64,000 nucleotides of DNA, taken from positions 1 through 64,000 of IMG/VR virus record IMGVR_UViG_3300032242_000738. The stretch is one strand, 5' to 3'. A program made the position numbers and the translations under genes. This document shows positions 41,006 to 50,400 of this stretch, piece by piece (within the stretch, counting starts at the first letter, position 1; the number at the start of each line of letters is the position of its first letter). Source of the DNA: a virus. The notes under the pieces were generated by a model that was not told the DNA's origin, searched no databases, and saw only the letters and a list, made by a program, of their open reading frames with translations.

Positions 41006-41023
41006 TATATTTTAATATATTAA
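41002..41023 (+). repeat. AT-only perfect inverted repeat at a gene junction
   Basis: TTAATATATT (41002-41011) and AATATATTAA (41014-41023) are exact inverted copies with two bases between. It spans the tube stop codon and touches the next ATG at 41024. Confidence 0.8.
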
Positions 41024-42211
41024 ATGTCTGGATTTTTTCAGAACTTATTAACAGACACTGCCGCGGGATTCTTCGGCAGTGAATACCTTCGTGATTATAC
41101 TCATGCTAGTAAAACATTTAGACCTAATGCATATCAATATGCACCTAAGTTTAAGTTTCTGTTTCATGTATATTTTGAAATCAATCAAAGTGCATATGCT
41201 GTGGGATTACCACAAGGTGCAAATTTTGGTCTAGCAGTTAAATCTGTAAAATTACCAAGCTATAGTTTTGATACACATACGATGAATCAATATAATCGTA
41301 AACGTATCGTGCAAACAAAAATAAAATATGATCCAATTGATATTAATTTCCATGATGACAATGGAAATTTAATACGTAACATGTGGTATAACTACTATAC
41401 ATATTACTATAAAGATGCAAGTATTCCAGTAGCATCAGTATCAGGCCGTCAAGCACAACAAACAGGTAATGGTAGTACAAATAGTCCCAATAATGCAAAC
41501 TATAACCTACGCAACATATATTCACAATCTATTACCGGTGACACAGATTGGGGCTATATAGGTGAAACATCAAGTACGCCTGCAACTAACATACAAGCAG
41601 GTAATGGACAAACCAAAATTCCATTCTTTAAAAATGTTACAATATTTGGTTTCAATCAACATAAGTATGTAGCTTATACATTAATTAATCCTATCATTAA
41701 TAGATTTGCACATGATACATACAATTATGCCGAAGGTAATGGTACTATGGAAAATACAATGACGTTGGATTATGAAACTGTTAAGTATTTCCAAGGTGCT
41801 ATTAGTGGCAAAGAACCTAGTAACATTGTTGCTGGTTTTGGTCTAGATCAAAATTATGATAGAATAGTTAGTCCTATTAGTAGACCGGGTAGTCAGGCTA
41901 GTATATTAGGTCAAGGCGGACTAGTTGACGGTGTTAATGGTGTCATTGATGATTTATCAGGATCTAATAAAAATATATTAGGTGCTATACAAAAAGCTGG
42001 TGCAACATATAATACTCTTAAAAATATCAATTTAAAACAAGCAATTAAGAGTGAAGTAACTGCAGGTATTACTAATGCTATTATGAATCCATTAAATAAT
42101 ACTGGAAGAAATGTATTGTTTAATTTACCTATATTTGGTAGTACCCCGAATCAAGCAGCACAAGCAAATGGTAGAAACGTACTTCCTCCGGATATAAATA
42201 TAGGGGGATAA
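41024..42211 (+). CDS. Tube-like protein, probably gp54 baseplate-tube junction
   Basis: 395 residues. The central tube-like fold is visible in APKFKFLFHVYFEINQSAYA, SVKLPSYSFDTHTMNQYNRKRIVQTKIKYDPIDINFHDD and PFFKNVTIFGFNQHKYVAYTLINPII, as in gp19 and gp54 proteins. A Ser/Asn/Gly-rich loop (~145-200) and an Ala/Asn-rich C-terminus (~300-395) are added. Position directly after gp19 and the length fit gp54 (T4 320), which starts tube assembly on the baseplate. A second tube-family role cannot be excluded. Confidence 0.6.
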   Translation: MSGFFQNLLTDTAAGFFGSEYLRDYTHASKTFRPNAYQYAPKFKFLFHVYFEINQSAYAVGLPQGANFGLAVKSVKLPSYSFDTHTMNQYNRKRIVQTKIKYDPIDINFHDDNGNLIRNMWYNYYTYYYKDASIPVASVSGRQAQQTGNGSTNSPNNANYNLRNIYSQSITGDTDWGYIGETSSTPATNIQAGNGQTKIPFFKNVTIFGFNQHKYVAYTLINPIINRFAHDTYNYAEGNGTMENTMTLDYETVKYFQGAISGKEPSNIVAGFGLDQNYDRIVSPISRPGSQASILGQGGLVDGVNGVIDDLSGSNKNILGAIQKAGATYNTLKNINLKQAIKSEVTAGITNAIMNPLNNTGRNVLFNLPIFGSTPNQAAQANGRNVLPPDINIGG

Positions 42212-42214
42212 ATT

Positions 42215-42577
42215 ATGGCAAGAATTATAGACGAAAGAACATCAACTGATTTAACAGTTAAAATATTTGACGATTTCTACGCATTTAACATGGTAGTAAA
42301 TAGCAATGAATTTGACATTGTTAATGGATATTTTAATTCTGTATGTGATACTAAAGCTATTGCGGGAAACTTTACAACGTTTTTATTTAGAATATCACAA
42401 GAAACAGGAATACCTGTATTAGATTTGTTAGGACAAATTCAAGGTACAGGTAGTAAGTTGCAAATGAATCAAATCATAACATACTATCTAAACAGTTTTA
42501 AATCTAAAACAAGTTTATATGGTGTAAGTACTGTACCACAATCTAATCAACCTGTAGCACGTAATATCGTGCAATAA
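42215..42577 (+). CDS. Conserved T4-type structural protein, unknown role
   Basis: 120 residues. VVNSNEFDIVNGYFNSVCDTKAIAGNFTTFLFRISQETGIPVLDLL is a strongly patterned helical segment that I recall as conserved in T4-type aquatic phages between tail and head completion genes, without an assigned function. Tightly packed between the tube-like gene and gp4, three and two bases away. Confidence 0.72.
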   Translation: MARIIDERTSTDLTVKIFDDFYAFNMVVNSNEFDIVNGYFNSVCDTKAIAGNFTTFLFRISQETGIPVLDLLGQIQGTGSKLQMNQIITYYLNSFKSKTSLYGVSTVPQSNQPVARNIVQ

Positions 42578-42579
42578 TC

Positions 42580-43017
42580 ATGGCTAAGTTTGCTCAAGGT
42601 ACATTTGTCCCCAAAAATACTCAAAAATATGTAGGTAAACATACCCCAAGATATCGTAGTGGATGGGAACTAACATTTATGATGTTCCTGGATTCTAATT
42701 CAAACATAATTCAATGGGCAAGTGAATCTATTAGAATTCCATATAGAAATCCCTTAACCGGAAAAGCTAGCATATATGTCCCGGATTTTTTAGTTTTATA
42801 TGAAAATAAGTATAAGAAGCAAATAGCTGAACTTGTTGAAATCAAACCAAAAAAACAATCACTAATTGAAAGTAAAACAGCTAGTGCTAGAGACCAAGCT
42901 ATTGTAGCAGTTAATCACGCTAAATGGGCATCCGCACGTGCATGGTGTTCTCAGAACGGTTTAACTTTTAGAGTAATTAATGAAAATGATCTTTTCTATA
43001 ATGGGCGAAGCAAGTAA
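42580..43017 (+). CDS. 4: Head completion protein gp4-like
   Basis: 145 residues. PKNTQKYVGKHTPRYRSGWELTFMMFLDSNSNIIQWASESIRIPY parallels T4 gp4 (PKNVSKYRG...[31 protein letters not shown]). VPDFLV and ELVEIKPKKQ complete a PD-(D/E)XK-type core. gp4 acts in the last step of head completion before tail joining, possibly trimming or protecting DNA at the portal. Confidence 0.85.
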   Translation: MAKFAQGTFVPKNTQKYVGKHTPRYRSGWELTFMMFLDSNSNIIQWASESIRIPYRNPLTGKASIYVPDFLVLYENKYKKQIAELVEIKPKKQSLIESKTASARDQAIVAVNHAKWASARAWCSQNGLTFRVINENDLFYNGRSK

Positions 43018-43024
43018 CTAAATA
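43018..43024 (+). promoter_or_regulatory. Late-type box CTAAATA, leaderless
   Basis: CTAAATA straddling the gp4 stop and ending five bases before the ATG at 43030. Confidence 0.5.
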
Positions 43025-43029
43025 CTTGT

Positions 43030-43515
43030 ATGACAAAAAAATTAACCGAATTGTTTGAGCTACCACAAGATGAGATTGACAGCTTGCATGTTCCTATTCC
43101 GGAAAATGCCAATGAAATAACAAGTGATGCATTAAGTGCGTTAGAAAAGATTGACCAAGCATTGCCACAAGTACGTGGATTAGATGCAAGTGATAGTGAG
43201 TTAGATGAATTAGCACAGATGGCTGTAGATAGTTTTAAGGATCTAAGTGATTTGGGTATGCAAGTTGATAGTAGATTTAGTAGTGAGATTTTTAGTGTTG
43301 CTAGTAATATGTTAGGACATGCTATTACAGCAAAGACTGCTAAATTAAATAAGAAGTTAAAGATGATTGATTTACAGCTTAAGAAAGCACAATTAGACCA
43401 GAAATTATCTAGTAAAGCAGAAGAAATAGAGAACACACCAGTTGGTGAAGGTAAAGCATTAGACCGTAATGAATTATTGAAGATGTTGGCTAATAAAGAA
43501 CCGTCTGATAAATAA
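43030..43515 (+). CDS. Probable small terminase subunit gp16-like
   Basis: 161 residues (T4 gp16 164). N-terminal LTELFELPQDEI, then a helical core ELDELAQMAVDSFKDLSDLGMQVDSRFSSEIFSVASNML and a coiled coil TAKTAKLNKKLKMIDLQLKKAQLDQKL, with an acidic/flexible C-terminus; this is the layout of T4-type small terminases. gp16 recognises phage DNA and activates gp17. No gp17 lies in this window, so the call rests on layout and position only. Confidence 0.5.
   Translation: MTKKLTELFELPQDEIDSLHVPIPENANEITSDALSALEKIDQALPQVRGLDASDSELDELAQMAVDSFKDLSDLGMQVDSRFSSEIFSVASNMLGHAITAKTAKLNKKLKMIDLQLKKAQLDQKLSSKAEEIENTPVGEGKALDRNELLKMLANKEPSDK
43507..43514 (+). promoter_or_regulatory. Late-type promoter box GATAAATA
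   Basis: GATAAATA overlapping the stop codon of the gp16-like gene, before the propeller-like gene at 43534. Confidence 0.6.
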
Positions 43516-43533
43516 TAGTATAGGAATAAAGAT

Positions 43534-44505
43534 ATGTCAGTAACATTTAGTGGAGCATTTACATTTGGTGGTGGTGGATTTACTGCTACTTTGGCACCAC
43601 CCTCAACACCCACAGCAGGTTGGTTTAGTACAGGTGCATATCTATCAACCGTAGATAGAATGATATTTGCAACTGACACCGCAGCAGTATCTGTTCGTGG
43701 ACCAATTAGTGTAGTTAAAAATGGCGCAGCCGCATTTGGCTCAAATACTTATGGATATAATACTGCAGGATACAATAGCCCAGCAGGTGTAATGTCATCA
43801 GTTGATAGAATAACATATGCGACAGACACAGCAACATCAAGTGTACGTGGTCCATTAGTAACAGCTAGATGGAGACATGGCACAACAAGTGACACTACAA
43901 CATATGGTTGGGCTGCTACAGGAGATAGTGTAAATTCATCAGTGGATCGTGTTACTTTTGCAGCCGACACTGCAACTGCTAGTGTACGCGGTCCATTAAG
44001 TTTGGCTAGATATGGATTAGGATCAACCGGGACAAATAGTTATGGATGGTTTATAGGTGGGCGATATGATAATCCAACTGCTGTAGTTGTTTCTACCATT
44101 GACCGCATTACATATGCATCTGACACTGCAACTGCTAGTGTACGTGGACCATTAAACTCAGTTAGATATTATGGTGTGGGAGCAGTCACAGACTATAATA
44201 CGTATGGCTGGTACGGTGGAGGTAACCCACTAGGCCCAGTCACGTCTGCAATTAGTCGTATTACTTATGCAAATGATACAGCAACTACTACTGTTAGAGG
44301 TTCATTATCAAACACCTACCTACAAGGCGGTGCAACCGGAGCGAGCGATACAACATATGGTTGGTGGGGAGGTGGTAATGCAGGAGGATCACCGACGTCT
44401 ATTATTACCCGTATTACATTTGCAACTGATACTGATATTACAACTAATAGAACCGTGTTGTCATCAACTAGATATCAAATTGCAACAACTTCAGGTATCC
44501 AATAA
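43534..44505 (+). CDS. Second six-repeat propeller-like virion protein
   Basis: 323 residues. Six repeats of ~47 residues with VDRITYATDTATSSVRGPL and TYGW..G, typical of propeller-like (kelch-type) repeats in phage virion proteins. The repeat differs from that of the 32596 protein but copy number, length and late promoter are alike. Probably a tail or head tip protein; the ligand is unknown. Confidence 0.65.
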   Translation: MSVTFSGAFTFGGGGFTATLAPPSTPTAGWFSTGAYLSTVDRMIFATDTAAVSVRGPISVVKNGAAAFGSNTYGYNTAGYNSPAGVMSSVDRITYATDTATSSVRGPLVTARWRHGTTSDTTTYGWAATGDSVNSSVDRVTFAADTATASVRGPLSLARYGLGSTGTNSYGWFIGGRYDNPTAVVVSTIDRITYASDTATASVRGPLNSVRYYGVGAVTDYNTYGWYGGGNPLGPVTSAISRITYANDTATTTVRGSLSNTYLQGGATGASDTTYGWWGGGNAGGSPTSIITRITFATDTDITTNRTVLSSTRYQIATTSGIQ

Positions 44506-44513
44506 CTCCCCAA

Positions 44514-44529
44514 GCATTTTACGAAATGC
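44514..44529 (+). terminator. Small stem-loop after the propeller gene
   Basis: GCATTT (44514-44519) pairs with AAATGC (44524-44529) around TACG. No T-run follows, so it may protect the mRNA 3' end. Confidence 0.4.
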
Positions 44530-44539
44530 AAATAAAAAT

Positions 44540-44555
44540 CATAAATAGATAAATA
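44540..44555 (+). promoter_or_regulatory. Twin late-type boxes CATAAATA and GATAAATA
   Basis: CATAAATA (44540-44547) abuts GATAAATA (44548-44555), then AAAAAGG before the ATG at 44577. Confidence 0.65.
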
Positions 44556-44576
44556 TATATAAGAAAAAGGATACCT

Positions 44577-45206
44577 ATGCGTAGTCTAAAACAATACATA
44601 ACCGAAAGTCTTAAAAGTTACAATTATACTATAAAGATTGCTGGTGATGTGGATAAAAACTTCTTAGATATGTTTAAATACAATCTAAACAAGTTTGACC
44701 CGATCAGAATCAGCGAGCCAACTAAAACACCTATACAGAAAGATCCGTATGGATTTCCTAATTTAAATAATCAATCTGTAACTATTATTAAAGCTGATTT
44801 TAGATATCCAGCTACTGAGCCAATGATACAACAAATTGCTCAATTATTGGGCTATAATGTTAACATGGTTCGTGTTATTAGTAGCCATTATGATGATAGC
44901 ATTAATAGTGAGGCTGAAGGCTATGCTAATGAAATGAAAGATAGTCCAATACTTACACATGAAGAAATGGGTGAGCAACCTGGTGCTAAAGAAGCTGCCA
45001 AACAATATGGTGATAGTTATTTAACTAGTATTAAAGATCAAATGAAGGGTTCAACTATTGATATTCCTTATGCAGGTCAAAAGACTCCTGATGCGTTTGA
45101 TCCATTCAAGCCATATTTGGATGATAAAAAAATGGGCGATAAGAGTCCAATGAGTACAATTAAACGCCCACCAAAGCCAGCAACTGGCGCTAGCGTATCA
45201 AAATAA
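44577..45206 (+). CDS. Prohead core-like protein with capsid targeting signal
   Basis: 209 residues. MRSLKQYITE|S resembles the T4 internal-protein targeting signal with a prohead-protease (gp21) type cleavage point. The body holds YTIKIAGDVDKNFLDMFKYNL and VTIIKADFRYPATEPMIQQIAQLLGYNVNMVRVI, and a proline/lysine-rich tail. It is directly followed by a second, larger core-like protein. Its fold suggests a small alpha/beta domain; function beyond head assembly is unknown. Confidence 0.6.
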   Translation: MRSLKQYITESLKSYNYTIKIAGDVDKNFLDMFKYNLNKFDPIRISEPTKTPIQKDPYGFPNLNNQSVTIIKADFRYPATEPMIQQIAQLLGYNVNMVRVISSHYDDSINSEAEGYANEMKDSPILTHEEMGEQPGAKEAAKQYGDSYLTSIKDQMKGSTIDIPYAGQKTPDAFDPFKPYLDDKKMGDKSPMSTIKRPPKPATGASVSK

Positions 45207-45218
45207 AAGGAACATAAA

Positions 45219-47396
45219 ATGGATTTCAAAAGTTTATTATCACAACTAGACCAGTTGAACGAAGCAAAAGAAAAAACTAAAACTGGATTAAAGCATACTG
45301 CTGAGCCAGGTGGTTACGGCCGTAAAGACGATGAAGATGACGAGGGTCATAAAGTTAAAGCCACTAGTGTCAAAAAAGGCAAGGGTCGTCCTAAGAAAGA
45401 TGCAGATGATTCAGGTGAAACTAAAAAGTATGACTTTAGTGCATTTGGTGTTAAGTCTGGTAAAGATGTTAAGTTACCTAAACATGATAAGAAGAAAACT
45501 ACAGTAGTTAAAGGTAAATCACAAAGCCATGCCTCTAATAAAGTAGATGACGGTACTGATCCAGGAGAAGAACCTAAAACAAAGAAAAAAGGTCTAAAAG
45601 AATATTTTGATTCATTGGATAAAGCATTGAACGAAGCTGAACAGATTGTAATCAAACCAGCAAGTCAAATGCCTAAACAACCTGGACAAACATCAATGGG
45701 TCAGAAGCCAGCAGTTCCTGGTCAGCAACAACAAGTTGCAGGTCAGCCACAAAAAGATACACAAGTTATTGCTCAAGGTAATAAGACATTAGGTACAGTT
45801 GACAATCCACAATTAGCACAACAGATTAAACAAAGTATCGGTAAAGGCGAAATGACTTTGATGCCTGATCAAATGCACGAAGAAATGGACGAAGATAGTA
45901 ACTACAGTGCAAAAGACGCACGTGCAGGTAAAGATATTGGTAAGCCAGGCAAATCATTTAGTAAAATTGCAAAATCTGCAGGTGAAAGATATGGTAGTAA
46001 AGCAGCCGGTCAACGTGTTGCAGGTGCAGTATTAGCTAAACTACGTAAAACAAATGAAGCCGATCAACCACCAAACGATAGTTTGTTAAGCCCAATGAGT
46101 GAAGTCAAGAAGCCAGATGCTAACAAGAATGGTATCCCTGACTATGCTGAAGATGGTAAGGGTAAAAACGATTTGAAGAAAAAGAAAGTTAAAGAAGGTA
46201 TGGAACATAAATTAAAAGCAGCTCGCCATACGGGTAAGGCACATGCTTTAGCTAAAGAAAGTTATAACTGCCGTTATGATGATATGGAAGAAGCAAGACA
46301 TTACCATGAAGGCTATAAAGAAGGTCTAGATGAATGCTATGGTCAAATGCCAATTCAAGGTTATGTTGGTGAAACTGGTAATGAATTAGGAAATATGGCT
46401 AGTTATGGTGCACATACTCCTACAATGGAAGATGATTTGGATGAAGTAAGCCGCGGTGAGTACATGAAGCAAAAAGCAAAAAGCACACCGGGCGATACAT
46501 TTAAAGCATTTGGACAAACTTTCCAAGACAAAGAAGTATTAGAAGATAATCCATTCTTTGAATCATTTGAAAAGCAATTAAATTCACTATTAGAAAGTGA
46601 AGAAGTTACTGAAGGTATGACTGTTTCTATCAGTAAAGGTCAGCAAGGTAGTCCTGATTCAGTAAGTGTTTCAGCACAAGATGGTGAAGCCGATCAGTTG
46701 TTATCATTAATCAAATCTGCTGGTTTAGGATTATTTGGTGGTGATGAACAAGCAGTATCAACTGGTTCACAACCAATGAGTGTTGCAGTTGACGGTGAAA
46801 CTACACCTGCTGATATAGAAGTTGTTGACGACCATGATGATATGTTATCATTGATCCGTAAGATGACTGGTCAAGGCCCTGCAGTAGCAGCCGGTGATTA
46901 TGAAGAAGAAGGTGGTGAACCAGCACATGGTCAACATGGACATGAAGAACATGAAGAACATGAAGAAAATTGCAATGAATGCGGTATGGCTTATGAGTCA
47001 TGTGGTTGTGATGACAACGCAGTAGAAGAAAATGAGTCAATGGATCAACGTGAATATGAAGTAGCTGAAGCCGCCGTAGAGACTGATGCTGAAGCTGATG
47101 AAAATGCAGAGGCTGCAGAAGACCAAGCACTAGCTACAGTAGATGCCGCACAAGATGAAAGTCAAGTTGATGAAGAAGAAAAAGTAGAAGAATCATATGC
47201 TAATGGTGATGATGATACATTTGAATCTGATATTGATTTTATGACTAATGTTATTAGTGGTGGTTTAAACAAGCGTAAATCTACTGGTCAGTCAACAATT
47301 CCAGTTGTATCTACACAAGTAAATCGTTTAGGTAGTCCAATGAAAGAATCTACAGATTTATTAACAGATTGGCGTAAACTAAGCGGTATTAAGTAA
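45219..47396 (+). CDS. Large acidic/basic prohead core polyprotein candidate
   Basis: 725 residues, alternating highly basic (residues 40-130, lysine-rich) and highly acidic (540-690) segments. Three related amphipathic helices each end in a cleavage-like site: FKSLLSQLDQLNE|A (4-16), LKEYFDSLDKALNE|A (~127-141) and FESFEKQLNSLLE|S (~447-460). This suggests a core protein processed into peptides by the prohead protease. A Gln/Pro-rich part lies at ~145-200 and a Cys pair (CNECGMAYESCGC) near 587. Not a single known family. Confidence 0.55.
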   Translation: MDFKSLLSQLDQLNEAKEKTKTGLKHTAEPGGYGRKDDEDDEGHKVKATSVKKGKGRPKKDADDSGETKKYDFSAFGVKSGKDVKLPKHDKKKTTVVKGKSQSHASNKVDDGTDPGEEPKTKKKGLKEYFDSLDKALNEAEQIVIKPASQMPKQPGQTSMGQKPAVPGQQQQVAGQPQKDTQVIAQGNKTLGTVDNPQLAQQIKQSIGKGEMTLMPDQMHEEMDEDSNYSAKDARAGKDIGKPGKSFSKIAKSAGERYGSKAAGQRVAGAVLAKLRKTNEADQPPNDSLLSPMSEVKKPDANKNGIPDYAEDGKGKNDLKKKKVKEGMEHKLKAARHTGKAHALAKESYNCRYDDMEEARHYHEGYKEGLDECYGQMPIQGYVGETGNELGNMASYGAHTPTMEDDLDEVSRGEYMKQKAKSTPGDTFKAFGQTFQDKEVLEDNPFFESFEKQLNSLLESEEVTEGMTVSISKGQQGSPDSVSVSAQDGEADQLLSLIKSAGLGLFGGDEQAVSTGSQPMSVAVDGETTPADIEVVDDHDDMLSLIRKMTGQGPAVAAGDYEEEGGEPAHGQHGHEEHEEHEENCNECGMAYESCGCDDNAVEENESMDQREYEVAEAAVETDAEADENAEAAEDQALATVDAAQDESQVDEEEKVEESYANGDDDTFESDIDFMTNVISGGLNKRKSTGQSTIPVVSTQVNRLGSPMKESTDLLTDWRKLSGIK

Positions 47397-47412
47397 TTAA
47401 TACTATTCAAAG

Positions 47413-47440
47413 AATACCCGAGTTTATCGGGTATTTTTTT
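47413..47440 (+). terminator. Rho-independent terminator
   Basis: AATACCCGA (47413-47421) pairs with TCGGGTATT (47427-47435), loop GTTTA, followed by T5. Confidence 0.92.
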
Positions 47441-47463
47441 GGTTATAGTGTTTATAGGAAAAC

Positions 47464-47471
47464 GATAAATA
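47464..47471 (+). promoter_or_regulatory. Late-type promoter box GATAAATA
   Basis: GATAAATA immediately followed by CTAAATA, 20 bases before the giant fibre ATG at 47492. Confidence 0.65.
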
Positions 47472-47491
47472 CTAAATAAGGTAATATAGTT

Positions 47492-50400
47492 ATGAGCCAA
47501 CAAAATATAGATTTCGGTGCTTTTCCGGATGATCCTCAAGCAGATGCTATAAGAATAGCGTTTCAAAAAGTACAAAATAACTTTGACCAGTTATTTTCAA
47601 CTGCATCCGTAGGCGTAGTTACATCAGTAAATCAAAATGCCGGTGCCGGCATACAAGTTAATACACCTACCGGTAACGTAATTGTTAGTGCTAATATTGC
47701 TTGTGTTCAAGTTGCTACTAGTTCATTAAGTATTGGTCAGGGTGGTAATGGTGGAACTTCTGCAACTATTACACAATCTAGTCAAACACTGGTAGTTGAT
47801 ATTAATCCAGCAAACGTATTTTCAAACAATTTTGCGGCTGTGGGTGGCGGATTAGCCAATATAACAGGTACACTAACTGCATCCGCTTCAGCACAACCTA
47901 ATATTACTACTGTAGGAACATTGGGTAATTTAGTAGTAACCGGTGATACTACTTCAGGTAATGTATATGCTAATTCAGGAACAGTAGTAGCAAGTATACT
48001 AACTGGAACACTAACCACAAACGCACAACCAAATATTACTAGTGTTGGTACATTAAGTAGTTTAACAGTTACAGGTACTATTACTAGTGGTAATGCTACT
48101 TTAGGTAACACAGCTAATGCTAATTATTTTGTTGGTGATGGTAGTCAATTAACTAATATTCGTGCTGATGGTGGTACATCAACTATATTATCTAACGGTA
48201 CTAGTAATGTAAACATTCCAGTAGTTAGTAGCAATGTTACGATAGGTGTTAGTGGTACTGCTAACACAGTTGTTTTTACTACAACAGGTGTTAATGTAAG
48301 TGGATACTTAAATGCAAATAGATTAATATCTACTGTTGCCACAGGTACAGCACCGTTAACAGTAACATCTACTACTCAAGTTGCAAACTTAAATGCAGCT
48401 ACTGCAGGTCTTGCTACATACGCCACTACAGCAAATAGTGTAGCAGGTGCAAATGTTTCAGGAGCAGTACCTTATGCAACTACAGCAAATAGTGTTGCCG
48501 GTGCTAACGTAAGTGGTGCTGTTGGTAGTGCAACTAATGCATCTGCAGTATTAAATAGCACACAAACGACAGGAACATATTATCCTGCATTCGTTTCATC
48601 AACAGTAACCGGTAATTATGCTTTAGCATCTAATACAGCATTTAGTGCTAACTTAGCTAATGGATCATTAACAGCAACAACTTTCATTGGTAATGTTCAG
48701 GGTAATGTAAATGGTAATATTTCTGGTAACATTAATGTAAGTGGTAGCAATACACAGGTGTTGTTCAATGATTCAGGTAATGCTAACGCTACTGCAGGTT
48801 TTACATTTAACAAATCATCAAATCTAGTAACAATGGCTGGTAACTTAATTACAGCTAATGCTAATTTGGGTAATGCCGCATCAGCTAATTATTTTATTGG
48901 AAGCGGTAATAATTTAAGTAATATTCAAGGTGCTAACGTTTCTGGTGCTGTACCTTATGCAACAACAGCTAATAATGTAGCTGGTGCTAATGTAAGTGGT
49001 ATTGTAGCTAATGCCACATATGCGACAAATGCCGGATCAGCAACGACAGCTGGTACAGTAACAACAGCCGCACAACCAAATATCACAAGTGTTGGTACAC
49101 TATCTTCATTAATTGTTAGTGGCAATATTAATGCCGGCAATCTTAGTGCAAATAACTTTACAGTTAATAATGCTAATATATCAGGTCAATATATAACAAC
49201 ACTAACTACAGGTACTGCACCATTAGTAGTATATTCAACTACACAAGTGGCTAACTTAAATGCAGCTACAGCAGGTCTTGCTACATATGCTACAACCGCA
49301 AACGCAGTAGCTGGCGCAAATGTTTCAGGTGCAGTAGCTTATGCAACCACAGCTAATAGTGTGGCTGGTGCTAATGTCAGTGGTGCTGTTGCTAGTGCTA
49401 CTAATGCATCTGCAGTATTGCAAAACACATCAACTGCTACTACAGCTTATCCTACATTCACTACATCATCTGCTAATGGTAACTCATCAATAGTAATTAA
49501 TACTAGTATTAATGCTAATTTATCTAATGGTGCATTAACTGCAACAACATTTATAGGTAACTTCCAAGGTAATATTTCTGGTAATATTAGTGTAGGTGGC
49601 AGTAATACACAAGTATTGTTTAATGATTCAGGTAATGCTAATGCTACTGCAGGATTTACATTTAATAAATCATCAAACCTTGTTACATTATCAGGTAATT
49701 TAATAGCAGCAAATGCTAATTTAGGTAATGCCGCAACAGCTAATTACTTTATTGGTAACTTCTATGGTTTGGCTAATAACTCAACAACAGCAGGTACAGT
49801 AACCTCTAACGCACAACCAAATATCACTAGTTTGGGTACATTAAGTAGTTTATCAGTAACTGGCAATATATCATCAGGTAATGCTAGTTTAGGAAATAGT
49901 GTATCAGCTAATTACTTTGTTGGTTCAGGTAATAACTTAAGCAATATACAGGCTGCTAATATTACAGGAGCAATTCCATATGCTAATATCGCAAATAATG
50001 TAGCCGGCGCAAATGTCTCTGGACAAGTAGGTAATAGTTTAATTGCAAGTACAGTTTATACTAATGCACAGCCAAACATAACTAGTGTAGGTACACTAAC
50101 TGGTTTAACTGTATCTGGGTCAACGAATTTGGGTAATGTAGGCAACGTTACAATTACTGGAGGTAGTGCAAACTATTTCTTAATGACAAATGGTTCTGGT
50201 GCATTAACTTGGACTAATGCCGCATTATCGCCTGTACCAGGTTCTAATACACAAGTTATCTTTAATGACGGTAGTGCGTACGGAGCAAATAGTAATTTAA
50301 CATTTAATAAATCAACAGGAGCATTAAGTGCTACATTACTAACCGGTACATTAACAACAGCGGCTCAACCAAATGTTACAAGTGTTGGTACATTAACTTC

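Noticed and set aside
42996-43679. 227-codon minus-strand ORF
   Set aside because: It is the shadow of the gp16-like and propeller genes on the plus strand, with unlikely Ser/Asn/Leu composition.
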